Origin: RYN-230 sp963717125
Lineage (GTDB): Bacteria; Actinomycetota; Actinomycetes; Streptosporangiales; Streptosporangiaceae
DNA: 64,000 nucleotides
Direction: 5' to 3'
Assembly: GCA_963717125.1 (NCBI GenBank)
Contig: CAVQVG010000012.1
Location: 1-64,000 of the forward strand
Every line of letters starts with the position of its first letter. Position 1 is the first letter of the stretch. The notes under the pieces were generated by a model that had not been told where the DNA came from, did no database searches, and saw only the letters and a program-made list of their open reading frames with translations. This document shows, piece after piece, positions 17,480-26,002 of the stretch. A program made the position numbers and the translations under genes.

Positions 17480-17789
17480 GTGAACATTGAGGCGGCTCTC
17501 AAGGAAGCGATGACGATCGACGGCGCCGTTGGCCCATCCTCTGTCGATTGGGACAGCGGCATGTCGCTCGGCCAGCTCGGCGGAGGAAAACGCCTGGACC
17601 GGGACGTGCCGGCTGCCCGGGAACACCGAAGTCGTCCGGGCCAAGATGCGCACCATCGAGCCGTTGCGCCTGGATGACACGATCGAGGGCATCCTCATCA
17701 CCTGGCCAACCCATGCCAACCCGCGCCAACCCGCGCCAACCTGGCCAACCCACCGCAGCGATCTGGCCAATCCGCAGCGGTCCAGCTGA
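17480..17789 (+). pseudogene. Roadblock/LC7-like small protein, frameshifted and truncated
   Basis: GTG 17480 after GGGGAGG starts MNIEAALKEAMTIDGAVG and VDWDSGMSLGQLGGGKRLD. A one-base insertion near 17620 moves the frame to GNTEVVRAKMRTIEPLRLDD and TIEGILIT. The family I recognise normally continues for another 50 or so residues. Here ILIT runs into a tail translated from GCCAACCCGC-type short repeats and stops at 17789. It is probably a broken partner of the divergent DUF4388 gene. Confidence 0.6.
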
Positions 17790-17843
17790 ATCACCGCCCC
17801 GGACGCCCAGACCGCGCGGGAAGCCCGAATTCCGGCGCGGAAA

Positions 17844-17909
17844 CCAGGGCATATCTGCCGAAGCCGCATATCCTGCATATTCGGGGCGGCGACCGTAGAT
17901 ATGCCCCGG
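17844..17909. repeat. Nested inverted repeat
   Basis: Outer arms 17844-17856 and 17897-17909 match at 12 of 13 positions (core GGGCATATCT/AGATATGCCC). An inner CCGAA/TTCGG stem encloses two GCATAT copies. It could be a terminator or a small structured RNA in the gap (17790-18144) before the SGNH gene, which otherwise holds nothing recognisable. Confidence 0.5.
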
Positions 17910-18144
17910 TCCATGCGCCCCAGACAACGCGGCATCCACCGCACCTCCGGCGCAAACCGCCCCGCGCAACGCACCGTACGCAACCCGCCCGGCGGGACGC
18001 ACCGCGCGCAAAACCGGGCGCGGCCGCACTTAAGCGCCTCCGGTTACCCGACGTACACTGGCACGACGGCAGCCGTTGACCTGCCTGCCCGCCCCTGTTC
18101 ATCGGAAATGACCCGGCCTGCCCGGGGTTACCGGGAGGTCTCGG

Positions 18145-18960
18145 ATGGAGCAGTTGCCTGCGGTATCCCGACCCGCCTGGCTGAACGCCATTTCCGGCAC
18201 CGGCAGTACGCGCCGTTCCCCGGTCGAGATCGTGGCCAACGCGGCCTCCTACCTGGTCCGCACCCAAGCCGCGGAGGTATCCGGGCTGCGCGCGGGCTGG
18301 TTCGGCCGGTGGACCGACGGGGTGACCGCGCTGCGCGGCGACTGCACCACGTTCGCCGGCCACTGGCAGGCGCACAACGACCGGGTCCGCGCCCAGACGG
18401 GGCCGCTCTGGGTGGTGCTGGGCGACTCGACCGCCCAGGGACTCGGGGCGCTCACCCCGGGCGGCGGCTACGTCGGTCAGGTGCTCAGCGAGCTGCGGCA
18501 GCGCACCGGCCAGCCGTGGCGGGTGCTGAACCTGTCCACCTCGGGCGCGCTGATCCGTGACGTGCTGGGCAACCAGCTGCCCCAGCTACCCACCGCGCCC
18601 GACCTGGTGACCTGCGGGATCGGCGTCAACGACGTCTTCTACTCGACACCCGCCCGGCTGCTCCGCGACCTCCGCGCGCTGGTCGCCACGCTGCCAGCGG
18701 ACACGGTCATCCTCGATCTGCCGTTGCCCGCCGGGCTGTGGGGTGTGATCGGCCGGGTCTGCGTGCCGTATGTGGCCCGGATCAACCGGACCATCCACGA
18801 CGAGGCCGGCGCGCGCGGCCTGCCGGTGGCCGAGGTGTCCGCCCACTTCCAGCCGCCGTGGCGGGGAAAGTTCGCCTCCGACGCGTTCCACCCGAGCCAG
18901 GCCGGCTACCGCGACTGGGCCCAGGCCCTGCTCGCCGTGCTGGCGCCAGCCACCAGCTGA
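18145..18960 (+). CDS. SGNH/GDSL-family hydrolase
   Basis: This 271-residue protein carries all blocks of the family. LWVVLGDSTAQGLG has the nucleophile Ser, followed by an LSTSGA Gly-region, CGIGVNDVFYS with the oxyanion Asn, and SDAFHPSQAGY with the Asp/His pair. It should be an esterase, lipase or deacetylase. There is no signal peptide, and about 85 residues precede the catalytic core. ATG 18145 follows GGGAGG. It is convergent with the aminotransferase gene. Confidence 0.88.
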   Translation: MEQLPAVSRPAWLNAISGTGSTRRSPVEIVANAASYLVRTQAAEVSGLRAGWFGRWTDGVTALRGDCTTFAGHWQAHNDRVRAQTGPLWVVLGDSTAQGLGALTPGGGYVGQVLSELRQRTGQPWRVLNLSTSGALIRDVLGNQLPQLPTAPDLVTCGIGVNDVFYSTPARLLRDLRALVATLPADTVILDLPLPAGLWGVIGRVCVPYVARINRTIHDEAGARGLPVAEVSAHFQPPWRGKFASDAFHPSQAGYRDWAQALLAVLAPATS

Positions 18961-19026
18961 GCCAGCCCTCGGCCCTCAGCCGAGCCAGCCCACAGGCCTC
19001 AGCTCACAGGCCTCAGCTCACAGACT

Positions 19027-20187
19027 TCAGCCGAGCGCCGCGTCGAAGCGCGCCCGCAGGTCGCCGAGCCGCTCAACCGGCTCATTGGCAAAGACCAGAC
19101 GCAGATAGCGCTGCCCGCTCGGCCCCCAGCCGGTCATCGGCGTGGCCGCCACCTGCGACACCTGGAACAGCCGCCGCGACGCCTCCTCCGCCGTCAGCCC
19201 CAGCTGTGCCGAGTCGATGAGCAGCGACCAGCCGCCGTGCGGCCGGACGCATGGGTAGCCGTCCAGCTGGCCGAGGATGAACTCGCAGCGCTGCTGCCAG
19301 ATCCGGGTGGCCGCGGCCACATCCGCCGCCGCGTCCGGCGCCCGCAGCGCCGCCGCCACGGCCTGCTGCGCGATGCCCACCTGGCAGACCACGTTGGTCA
19401 GGCCGACCAGGCCGACGTCGCCCATGATCGGCTCCGGCCCGACCACCCAGCCCACCCGCCAGCCGATCATGCGGAGTTCCTTCGACGCAGAACCGACCGT
19501 GATGGTGCGCGCCGCCAGCTCACCATGGGCGGCCGGGTGGGCGGGCAACTCCCCGTCGAAGCGGATCCGTTCCATGGCCGCGTCGTAGATCACCCAGGCG
19601 GCGTGCCGGCTGAGCGGATCCGCGATCGCCGCGTAGTGCTCGTCGCCTAGCACCGCTCCGGTCGGCATGGCCGGGCTCATCAGCAGCACCGCGGCGGTCC
19701 GCGGCCCGATGGCCGCGGCCAGCTCCGCCGGGTCGGTGGTCCAGCCACCCGGACCGGGTACACAGCGCACGTGCCGGGGCACCCCGCCCGCCAGCCGGAT
19801 CCGGTTCACCAGCCCGGCGTAGATCGGGTCGCAGATGACCACCTCCTGGCCGGGCTCCACGGTGGCCAGCAGCACGTTCAGGATGCCGTTCAGCCCGCCG
19901 GCCACGCCGACGCACTGGCGGTCCGGGTCGTACTCCACCCCGGTCATCGCGCTGACATGGCCGGCCGCGGCCTCGCGCAGCGCCTGGTGCCCCTGAAACG
20001 GCAGGTAGCTGTTGGCCGCGTCCTGCTCCACCGCCTCGCGGGTGACCTGCCGGGCCACCGCGGGCGGCGGGATGTCGGTATCCAGGTTCTCCAGCCGGAG
20101 GAACCGCGGGTCTCCGGCCGCGTCGGCCGCGTCGCCGACCTTGTCCACACCGATCCCCGGCACGTGCTGCAACCGCGACACAGGCAT
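19027..20187 (-). CDS. Class I/II PLP-dependent aminotransferase
   Basis: This 386-residue fold-type I aminotransferase has NSYLPFQGHQALREAAAGH (substrate helix), AGGLNGILNVLLATVEPG, IYDAAMERIRFDG, and TVGSASKELRMIGWRVGW, with the Schiff-base Lys and the R-x-G-W phosphate motif. YLRLVFANEPVERLGDL supplies the terminal Arg region. The start chosen is ATG 20187. It is divergent from an XRE-cupin regulator across an inverted repeat, so the regulator probably controls it in response to its substrate amino acid, which is unknown. Confidence 0.88.
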   Translation of the reverse strand: MPVSRLQHVPGIGVDKVGDAADAAGDPRFLRLENLDTDIPPPAVARQVTREAVEQDAANSYLPFQGHQALREAAAGHVSAMTGVEYDPDRQCVGVAGGLNGILNVLLATVEPGQEVVICDPIYAGLVNRIRLAGGVPRHVRCVPGPGGWTTDPAELAAAIGPRTAAVLLMSPAMPTGAVLGDEHYAAIADPLSRHAAWVIYDAAMERIRFDGELPAHPAAHGELAARTITVGSASKELRMIGWRVGWVVGPEPIMGDVGLVGLTNVVCQVGIAQQAVAAALRAPDAAADVAAATRIWQQRCEFILGQLDGYPCVRPHGGWSLLIDSAQLGLTAEEASRRLFQVSQVAATPMTGWGPSGQRYLRLVFANEPVERLGDLRARFDAALG

Positions 20188-20208
20188 CGTGCCAATATAC
20201 CGAACGCT

Positions 20209-20228
20209 CGTACCGTTACAATGGTACG
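20209..20228. promoter_or_regulatory. CGTACC-N8-GGTACG inverted repeat over a start codon
   Basis: Perfect six-base arms overlap the ATG (20221) of the XRE-cupin gene and lie 22 bp from the divergent aminotransferase start. This suits autorepression plus control of the neighbour. Confidence 0.55.
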
Positions 20229-20766
20229 CGTGACGATCTCGGCCACCATCGGCGGCAATCTGCGCCGCAGGCGCCAGGCCGCCGGGCTGTCCCTGGCCGA
20301 CCTGGCCAGCGCGGCCGGCCTCGGCAAAACCACCCTGCACGCGCTAGAGCTAGGCGAGGGCAACCCCACGCTGAGCACGCTGTGGGCGCTGGCCACCGCG
20401 CTCGGCGTGCCGCTCGGCGACCTGCTGGACGACCGGCCCGCCCCGGTGGCGGTGGTCCGGGCCGGCCAGGGCGCCCGGATCGACGGCGCGGCCGTGCACG
20501 CCCGGCTGCTGCACCGGCTGGACGTGCCGGGCCGGGTGGAGGTCTACGACCTGGCCGTGGACCAGGCCCGGCAGGATTCGGCCGCGCACCTGCCCGGCGT
20601 CCAGGAGTGCCTGGTCGTCACCCAGGGCGGCGTCCGCTGCGGGCCGGCTGACAACCCGGTGGACCTGGCCGCCGGCGATTCCGTGCACCACGACGCCGCG
20701 CTCCCGCACCTCTACCAGGGCCTGCAACCAGAGAACCGGGCCCTGCTCCTGATGATCTATACCTAA
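20221..20766 (+). CDS. XRE-cupin transcriptional regulator
   Basis: This 181-residue protein has a helix-turn-helix at about 10-60 (AGLSLADLASAAGLGKTTLH, ELGEGNPTLSTLWALATALG) and a C-terminal cupin beta-barrel (GVQECLVVTQGGVRCG, DLAAGDSVHHDAALPHLYQ). This class senses a small ligand through the cupin and usually regulates adjacent amino acid or amine metabolism. The ATG lies inside an inverted repeat. It is divergent from the aminotransferase. Confidence 0.9.
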   Translation: MVRVTISATIGGNLRRRRQAAGLSLADLASAAGLGKTTLHALELGEGNPTLSTLWALATALGVPLGDLLDDRPAPVAVVRAGQGARIDGAAVHARLLHRLDVPGRVEVYDLAVDQARQDSAAHLPGVQECLVVTQGGVRCGPADNPVDLAAGDSVHHDAALPHLYQGLQPENRALLLMIYT

Positions 20767-20943
20767 CGCCCCTGCCTGCTGACTGGCTCCGCACCGCCCC
20801 CGGCGTCAACTACATGAATGCCGCAGCCACGCAGTCGGGACTACCTGACTGTTTCACCCACGTAGTTCCGGCCAGGCCGGCCGGGCCGCCGGCCAGGCCG
20901 GCCGGGCCGGACGGGCGCCCAGCCGGGCCGGACGGGCCGCCAG

Positions 20944-21204
20944 TCAGGACAGGGTGAGGAACATCTTCTCCATCTGCTCCTCGGTCATCGGCGAGCTGGC
21001 CCCGGCGGCCACGCACTGCCGCATCCCGCTGGCCACGATCTTGAACCCGGCCCGGTCCAGAGCCCGGCACACCGCGGCCAGCTGGGTGACCACCTCGGCA
21101 CAGTCCCGGCCCGACTCGACCATGGAGATAACCCCGGCTAGCTGGCCCTGCGCCCGGCGGAGCCGGTTGAGCACCTGGCCCTCGGTCTCGTCGTCGATCT
21201 TCAT
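20944..21204 (-). CDS. CsoR/FrmR-family repressor, CstR-like
   Basis: This 86-residue all-helical DUF156 protein aligns directly with CsoR. Cys35 (SGRDCAEVV) and Cys64 (MRQC) occupy the ligand-cysteine positions, but the copper-ligand His is replaced by Gly60 (VASGMRQC). Cys46 is an extra cysteine. Loss of the His with both cysteines kept is typical of persulfide-sensing CstR rather than copper-sensing CsoR. The neighbouring persulfide dioxygenase-rhodanese gene supports this. ATG 21204 overlaps the GntR stop as TGATG. A palindrome lies 30 bp upstream. Confidence 0.85.
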   Translation of the reverse strand: MKIDDETEGQVLNRLRRAQGQLAGVISMVESGRDCAEVVTQLAAVCRALDRAGFKIVASGMRQCVAAGASSPMTEEQMEKMFLTLS

Positions 21205-22043
21205 CAGTTACCTGCCTCCTGCCTCAACCCAGGATACCCGGCAGGGTATTGCGGCCGGGTGAGCTGGTAGCCGGACCGCGGCGAGAACTCGGCCACCAGG
21301 GAGAACCGGTCGCCCCGGATCAGCGAGTGCCGCCATTCCACCGGGCGGCCGGCGGCGTAGCCCAGCCGGTCGATGGCCAGCGCCCCGGCGGCGGGCGGGA
21401 TCTGCAGCAGGCGGCGCTGGGCCCGGCTGGGCACGACCGCGCGGATGTGCTCGTGGCCGCTCTCCAGCCGCAGACCCGTGCGCGCGGCTAGCTCGTCATA
21501 CAGCGCGGTGTGCGTGAAGTCCGCCGCCAGCAGCGGCGCGGCCACCTCCGCCGGCAGCCACACGGTGTCCAGCGCCAGCGGCTCGCCGCCGGCCAGCCGG
21601 AGCCGCTCCAGCCGGAACAGCAGCGCATCCTCGGCCAGTCCCAGCCGGTCCGCGACCACCCCGTCGGCGCACAGCTCACGGGCCCGGACCAGGCTGGTCT
21701 GCCGCTGGCCCGCCGACTCGACCGAGGCGAACAGCGAGTAGAGCGCGCCCAGCGGCTGGGCGATGCCGCCCGGCCCGGCCAGCCGCGAGCGGCGGCCGCG
21801 CTCGGCCACCACGACACCGTCCGCGCGCAGTTCCCGCAGCGCGGCCCGGACGGTGTGCCGGCTCACCGCGTACTCGCTGGTCAGCGCCAGCTCACCGGGG
21901 AACGTCTCGCGGAACGCCCCGGCCGCCAGCCGCCGGTGCAGGTCGTCCCGGAGTTGCGCCCACAGCGGCATCGGGCTGCGCCGGTCCAGCGGCCGGGCCG
22001 CGGCGCCGGGCCCGGCGCCCCGGGCGGTCATGTCTGCGACCAC
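21204..22043 (-). CDS. GntR/HutC-type regulator with UTRA domain
   Basis: This 279-residue protein has an amino-terminal winged helix (PLWAQLRDDLHRRLAAG, FPGELALTSEYAVSRHTVRA, LRADGVVVAERGRRSRLA) and a UTRA ligand domain (LFRLERLRLAGGEPLALDTV, SLIRGDRFSLVAEF). GTG 22043 is preferred because AAGGAGGAGG lies just upstream. ATG 22031 is too far from it. It is divergent from the persulfide dioxygenase gene and overlaps the CsoR-like gene, so it is the first gene of a two-regulator operon. Ligand unknown. Confidence 0.88.
   Translation of the reverse strand: MVADMTARGAGPGAAARPLDRRSPMPLWAQLRDDLHRRLAAGAFRETFPGELALTSEYAVSRHTVRAALRELRADGVVVAERGRRSRLAGPGGIAQPLGALYSLFASVESAGQRQTSLVRARELCADGVVADRLGLAEDALLFRLERLRLAGGEPLALDTVWLPAEVAAPLLAADFTHTALYDELAARTGLRLESGHEHIRAVVPSRAQRRLLQIPPAAGALAIDRLGYAAGRPVEWRHSLIRGDRFSLVAEFSPRSGYQLTRPQYPAGYPGLRQEAGN
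21234..21249. promoter_or_regulatory. ATACCCGGCAGGGTAT operator, CsoR/CstR type
   Basis: A perfect ATACCC/GGGTAT inverted repeat lies inside the 3' end of the GntR gene, 30 bp before the CsoR-like start. G-tract palindromes of this form are the known operator style of the family, suggesting an internal autoregulated promoter. Confidence 0.65.
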
Positions 22044-22133
22044 CGACCCTCCTCCTTGAGCTCCTGTCCGAATGATCGTACATTTAACCCACGAGAGAAA
22101 GCCCGGCCGGAGCCGGGCGGGGGGAGACGCCGC

Positions 22134-23504
22134 ATGGTTGACGTGCTTCCGATCGACACGCCCAGCCTCGGCGACCGGAGTTACCTGGTGCACGACGGGG
22201 ACGTCGGCGTGGTCATCGACCCGCAGCGCGACGTGGACCGGGTCAGCGACCTGGCGGCCCAGCTGGGGGTGCGGGTCAGCCACGTGGCCGAGACGCACAT
22301 CCACAACGACTACGTGACCGGCGGCCTGGCCCTGGCCCTGGCGGCCGGCGCGCGCTACCTGGTGAACGGGGCCGACCCGGTCCAGTTCTCCCGCACCCCG
22401 GTGCACGATGGCGACCGGGTGCCGATCAGCGAGGCAATGTCGTTGCGTGTGCTGGCCACGCCGGGGCACACGTTCACCCATGTCGCCTACGTGCTGGAGA
22501 CGGGAGGGAGGGTGGCCGGCGTGTTCACCGGCGGCTCGCTGCTCTACGGCTCGACTGGGCGGCCAGACCTGCTCGGCCCGGACAGCACGCCCGCGCTGGC
22601 CCGCGCCCAGTACCGGTCGGCGCACCGGCTGGCCACCGAACTGCCCGACTCGGCCCCGGTGTTCCCCACCCACGGGTTCGGCAGCTTCTGCGCCGCCTCC
22701 CAGACCGCGGGGCTGTCTTCCACCATCGGTCACGAGAAGCGGGTCAACCCGGCGCTCACCCGCGAGGAGCGCAGCTACGTCGAAGCCCTGCTGGCCGGCC
22801 TGGACGTCTGGCCCGCCTACTACGCGCACATGGCGCCGGCCAACGCCGCCGGGCCAGCCGCCCCCGACCTGTCCCCACCGCACCGCGGCGACCCGGCCGA
22901 ACTCCGCCGCCGCATCGAGGCCGGCGAGTGGGTGGTCAACCTGCGGGACCGGGTGGCGTTCGCCGCGGGCTTCCTGCCCGGCTCGGTCAGCTTCGCGCTC
23001 GACGGCAGCTTCGCCACCTACCTCGGCTGGGTGCTGCCCTGGGGCACCCCGGTGACGCTGCTCGGCGAGACCCCCGACCAGGTCAGCGCGGCCCAGCGGG
23101 AGCTGGTCCGGATCGGCATCGACCGGCCAGCCGCCGCGGCCGCCGGCCCGCCCGTGGACTGGGCCGGCGGCCAGCCGCTGGACTCGCTGCGGCTGGCCAA
23201 GTTCGGCGATCTGGCCGCGGCCCGGCAGGCCAGCGCGCCGGACGGCGGCCCGGTCGTGCTGGACGTGCGCCGCCAGCTGGAATGGGCCGAGGAGCACATC
23301 GCGGGCGCGGCGCACATCCCGCTGCACGAACTGCCCAGCCGATCCGCCGAGGTGCCCGCCGGGGAGGTCTGGGTGCACTGCCACAGCGGGTACCGGGCGC
23401 TGGCCGCCGCGTCCCTGCTCGCCGCGCGGGGCCGCCAGGTGATCAGCGTGGACGACGACTTCGGCAACGCCCGCACGGCCGGCCTGCCGTTGGTCCAGGC
23501 CTGA
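22134..23504 (+). CDS. Persulfide dioxygenase-rhodanese fusion (CstB-like)
   Basis: This 456-residue protein has three domains. The first is an ETHE1-like metallo-beta-lactamase domain (THIHNDYVTG at 54-63, LATPGHTFTHVAYVL, FPTHGFGSFC). The middle is a rhodanese-like domain without a catalytic Cys (EWVVNLRDRVAFAAGFLPGS). The last is an active rhodanese with VVLDVRRQLEWAEEHIAGA and VHCHSGYRA, Cys near 416. This is the layout of CstB, which oxidises low-molecular-weight persulfides to thiosulfate or sulfite. It is divergent from the GntR-CsoR operon. Confidence 0.9.
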   Translation: MVDVLPIDTPSLGDRSYLVHDGDVGVVIDPQRDVDRVSDLAAQLGVRVSHVAETHIHNDYVTGGLALALAAGARYLVNGADPVQFSRTPVHDGDRVPISEAMSLRVLATPGHTFTHVAYVLETGGRVAGVFTGGSLLYGSTGRPDLLGPDSTPALARAQYRSAHRLATELPDSAPVFPTHGFGSFCAASQTAGLSSTIGHEKRVNPALTREERSYVEALLAGLDVWPAYYAHMAPANAAGPAAPDLSPPHRGDPAELRRRIEAGEWVVNLRDRVAFAAGFLPGSVSFALDGSFATYLGWVLPWGTPVTLLGETPDQVSAAQRELVRIGIDRPAAAAAGPPVDWAGGQPLDSLRLAKFGDLAAARQASAPDGGPVVLDVRRQLEWAEEHIAGAAHIPLHELPSRSAEVPAGEVWVHCHSGYRALAAASLLAARGRQVISVDDDFGNARTAGLPLVQA

Positions 23505-23560
23505 TCGGCGGCTCTGGCATCTGGGCGTGCCACTCACCCGGCCCGGGTAGGTTGTCGCCC

Positions 23561-23944
23561 ATGGATGAGAACCGGGCCCGCCGGGTGGCTGATGCGCTCC
23601 GGGATCGCGGCATCGACGCGCACCTGGAGAACGCCGGCATCGACATCTACGGCATACGCATCCCGCTCGGCGACGGGCGCGAGGCGATCTGGGGTAACGA
23701 GGGCACCACCGCCCTGGAGGCCGAAGTCATGCTGGACGGGGACCTGGTCGGGTTCGTCCCGCAGATCTCCGGCTCAGCCGACTTCGACGACGACCAGATC
23801 GTGGACGCGATCGCCCGGGCCGACTACGACCAGCCGGAGGGCCATGAGCGGGACCAGGCGCCACCGCCCGAGGCGCCGCTGCCGCACGAGGGCGGGCTGT
23901 TCCGCCGGTTCCTCGGCGGGTTCCGGTACGACTCCGAGTCCTGA
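23561..23944 (+). CDS. Conserved-looking small acidic protein, unknown
   Basis: This 127-residue soluble protein starts at ATG 23561. It has ARRVADALRDRGIDAHLENA, then IYGIRIPLGDGREAIWGNEG, and an acidic middle (DFDDDQIVDAIARADYD). The C-terminus is GGLFRRFLGGFRYDSES. No family is recognised. Codon bias and a stop abutting the convergent LigD-like gene support it as a real gene. Confidence 0.6.
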   Translation: MDENRARRVADALRDRGIDAHLENAGIDIYGIRIPLGDGREAIWGNEGTTALEAEVMLDGDLVGFVPQISGSADFDDDQIVDAIARADYDQPEGHERDQAPPPEAPLPHEGGLFRRFLGGFRYDSES

Positions 23945-24925
23945 TCACGGTTTGCGAGCCCGGCTGGGCGCCACCCGCGGCGGCTCGCCGGGCTGCTTGG
24001 GGTAGACCGGCGGCCACGGCGCGTCCATCAGCCCGGCCGCCAGATCCCGCTCGCTCATCGCCAGCAACGGGTCCAGCGACTGGGGATCGTCGTTCATGCC
24101 CAGCCACGGGTCACCCCCCGCCGCCAGCCGGGCGGCCAGCGACGCGATCGTGAACTGGTCCGGGTGGATGTCGTCCAGCTCGGCCCAGGAGATCGGCGCG
24201 GACACCTGGGCGCCCGGCCGGGCCCGTACCGACCACGCGCCGAACACCGTCTTGTGCGGCGCGTTCTGGTTGTAGTCGATGAACACCCGCTGGCCGCGCT
24301 CCTCCTTCCACCAGGCGGCGGTGATCAGGTCGGGCCGGCGGCGTTCCAGTTCCCGGGCCACCGCCACCGCGGCCGCACGCACCTGATAGGAGTCCCAGCG
24401 CGGCGCCAGCCGGACGTACACGTGCAGGCCGCGGTGGCCAGAGGTCTTGGCGTAGCCGGTGAGGCCGACCTCGGTGAGCAGCCCGCGCAACTCGTGCGCG
24501 GCCTCCCGGATCTGGCCGAACGCCACCCCTGGCGTCGGGTCCAGGTCGATCCGCAGTTCGTCGGCATGGCCCGGATCGCTGGTCAGGTAGGGCCAGACGT
24601 GGAAACCCAGGCAGCCCAGGTTGACCGCCCACAGCACGTGGTCGATGTCGGCCGCGACCAGGGCCTGCGACGTGGTGCCGTTGGGCGTGGCCACCGTGGT
24701 GGTCTGCAGCCAGCCCGGGGCGGTCTTGGGCACCCGCTTCTGGAAGAACGACGGCCCGCCCGCGCCCTCCGGGAACCGCTGCAGCAGCACCGGGCGGCCA
24801 CCCATGGCGCGCAGCAGCGGCTCGGCCACCCGCAGGTAGTACCCGGCGAGATCGGCCTTGGTCTCGCCCCGCTCGGCGAACAGCACCTTGTCCGGGTGCG
24901 TGATCAGGCCGCTGCGCGTGCTCAC
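23945..24925 (-). CDS. LigD-type DNA polymerase (primase-polymerase) domain protein
   Basis: This stand-alone 326-residue LigD polymerase domain (archaeo-eukaryotic primase fold) has ITHPDKVLFAERGETKADLA, the metal-binding ELRIDLDPTPG (D-x-D), KTSGHRGLHVYVRL and FIDYNQNAPHKTVFGAWSVR. Such enzymes fill gaps in Ku/LigD end joining. No Ku or ligase gene lies in the window, so partners must be elsewhere. Its stop TCA directly abuts the neighbouring TGA with no spacer. Confidence 0.92.
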   Translation of the reverse strand: MSTRSGLITHPDKVLFAERGETKADLAGYYLRVAEPLLRAMGGRPVLLQRFPEGAGGPSFFQKRVPKTAPGWLQTTTVATPNGTTSQALVAADIDHVLWAVNLGCLGFHVWPYLTSDPGHADELRIDLDPTPGVAFGQIREAAHELRGLLTEVGLTGYAKTSGHRGLHVYVRLAPRWDSYQVRAAAVAVARELERRRPDLITAAWWKEERGQRVFIDYNQNAPHKTVFGAWSVRARPGAQVSAPISWAELDDIHPDQFTIASLAARLAAGGDPWLGMNDDPQSLDPLLAMSERDLAAGLMDAPWPPVYPKQPGEPPRVAPSRARKP

Positions 24926-25001
24926 GCCAGCAACTATTCCAGACGCCCCTGGTAGCAGCGGTCACCAGGCGTCCCAGCCCCGGCCGGTACGCTCACTCGG
25001 A

Positions 25002-25716
25002 GTGGACAAGGTCAGCCGCACAGCACCGGCGCCGGACCGGACGGAGGGCCCGGCCCGCGGCCGGCCGCGGCCGTGGCTGCTGCCCGCCGGGCTGCTGCTC
25101 GTGCTGGCCGTGCTGACCATCAACGTGCTGGTACACGGCCCGCTGGTCACCATGGACCAGCACATCCGGCAGACCGTCCAGGGCTGGGCGCACGCGGTGG
25201 GCTGGCGATGGCTGGCGGACAGCCCGCACGCGCCCGCCCAGCTCATCACCGATCTGGGCCGGGCAACCGTGGCCGTGCCCGTGCTGGCCGTGGTCGCAGC
25301 GGTGCTGGCGGTCCGCGGGCATACCCCGCGTCCGCTGCTCGTCGCGGCGGCCGGGGTCGCGCTGCTGCTGGTGACGGTGATCCCGGCCAAGGTCATCATT
25401 GCCCGGCCCGGGCCGGGCAACGGCGCCGTCGCCGCGGGCAGCCTGGGCTACTTCCCGTCCGGGCATACCAGCACCGCGTGCGTGTGCTACTCGATCGCGG
25501 TCTTCCTGCTCGTCGCCGGCGCCCGCCCGGGTCCGCCGGGTCGCCCTGGCTGGCCTGGCCGCGGTGTGGTTGCTGGTCGGCGTCGCGCTGGTCTGGTGCA
25601 ACTATCACTGGGCCACCGACGTGCTGGCGGGCTGGGCGCTGTCCGCGCTCATCGTCTGGCTGGCGCTGCGCGTCCCGCTGCCGCCCAGACTGCGCTGGCC
25701 CGCGCGCCGGACCTGA
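25002..25716 (+). pseudogene. PAP2-family phosphatase, frameshifted near 25530
   Basis: The membrane-embedded lipid-phosphatase-type protein starts at GTG 25002. AKVIIARPGPGNG and YFPSGHTSTA (PSGH motif) are in the first frame. The third motif, NYHWATDVLAGW with the nucleophile-side His and Asp, is one frame over, after VRRVALAGLAAVWLLVG. One inserted base (or two lost) around GGCGCCCGCCCGGGTCC accounts for the break. With the frame restored, length (about 237 residues) and six helices are normal. The enzyme would dephosphorylate undecaprenyl or phosphatidate-type lipids. Confidence 0.82.
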
Positions 25717-25932
25717 CCGATGTCCGCGCTGCCCACCGCCGGGGGAACTGGCCGGCGGCGATCTGGCCGGCGCGTTCCGCCGACGCTTACAAATCCCTTA
25801 CCTGCGGTGATCCGGTCTGTGCCGGGGCTGGTGCCTGCTCCTAGAGTCTCGGTTGCGGCAAGAGTGCACAGTGGGGAACTTCCCCAGCCGGGCGACGCGA
25901 GCCTAGAGACGCGGCTGCCCAGCGCCACGGCC

Positions 25933-25973
25933 GGGGGCATCCGCCGCGCTGCCAACACACGGCGGATGCCCCC
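25933..25973. terminator. Hairpin between convergent genes
   Basis: Thirteen perfect base pairs (25933-25945 with 25961-25973, GGGGGCATCCGCC and its complement) lie between the PAP2 gene and the end of the arylsulfotransferase gene. A direct repeat of CCCCGGCTGCTCAGCCG follows. Probably a bidirectional terminator. The rest of 25717-26002 shows nothing recognisable. Confidence 0.7.
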
Positions 25974-26002
25974 CGGCTGCTCAGCCGCTACGCCCCGGCT
26001 GC

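Noticed and set aside
20767..20943. A small gene between the XRE-cupin and CsoR-like genes
   Set aside because: The stretch is mostly GGCCGGGCC-type low-complexity repeat without a credible start or protein.
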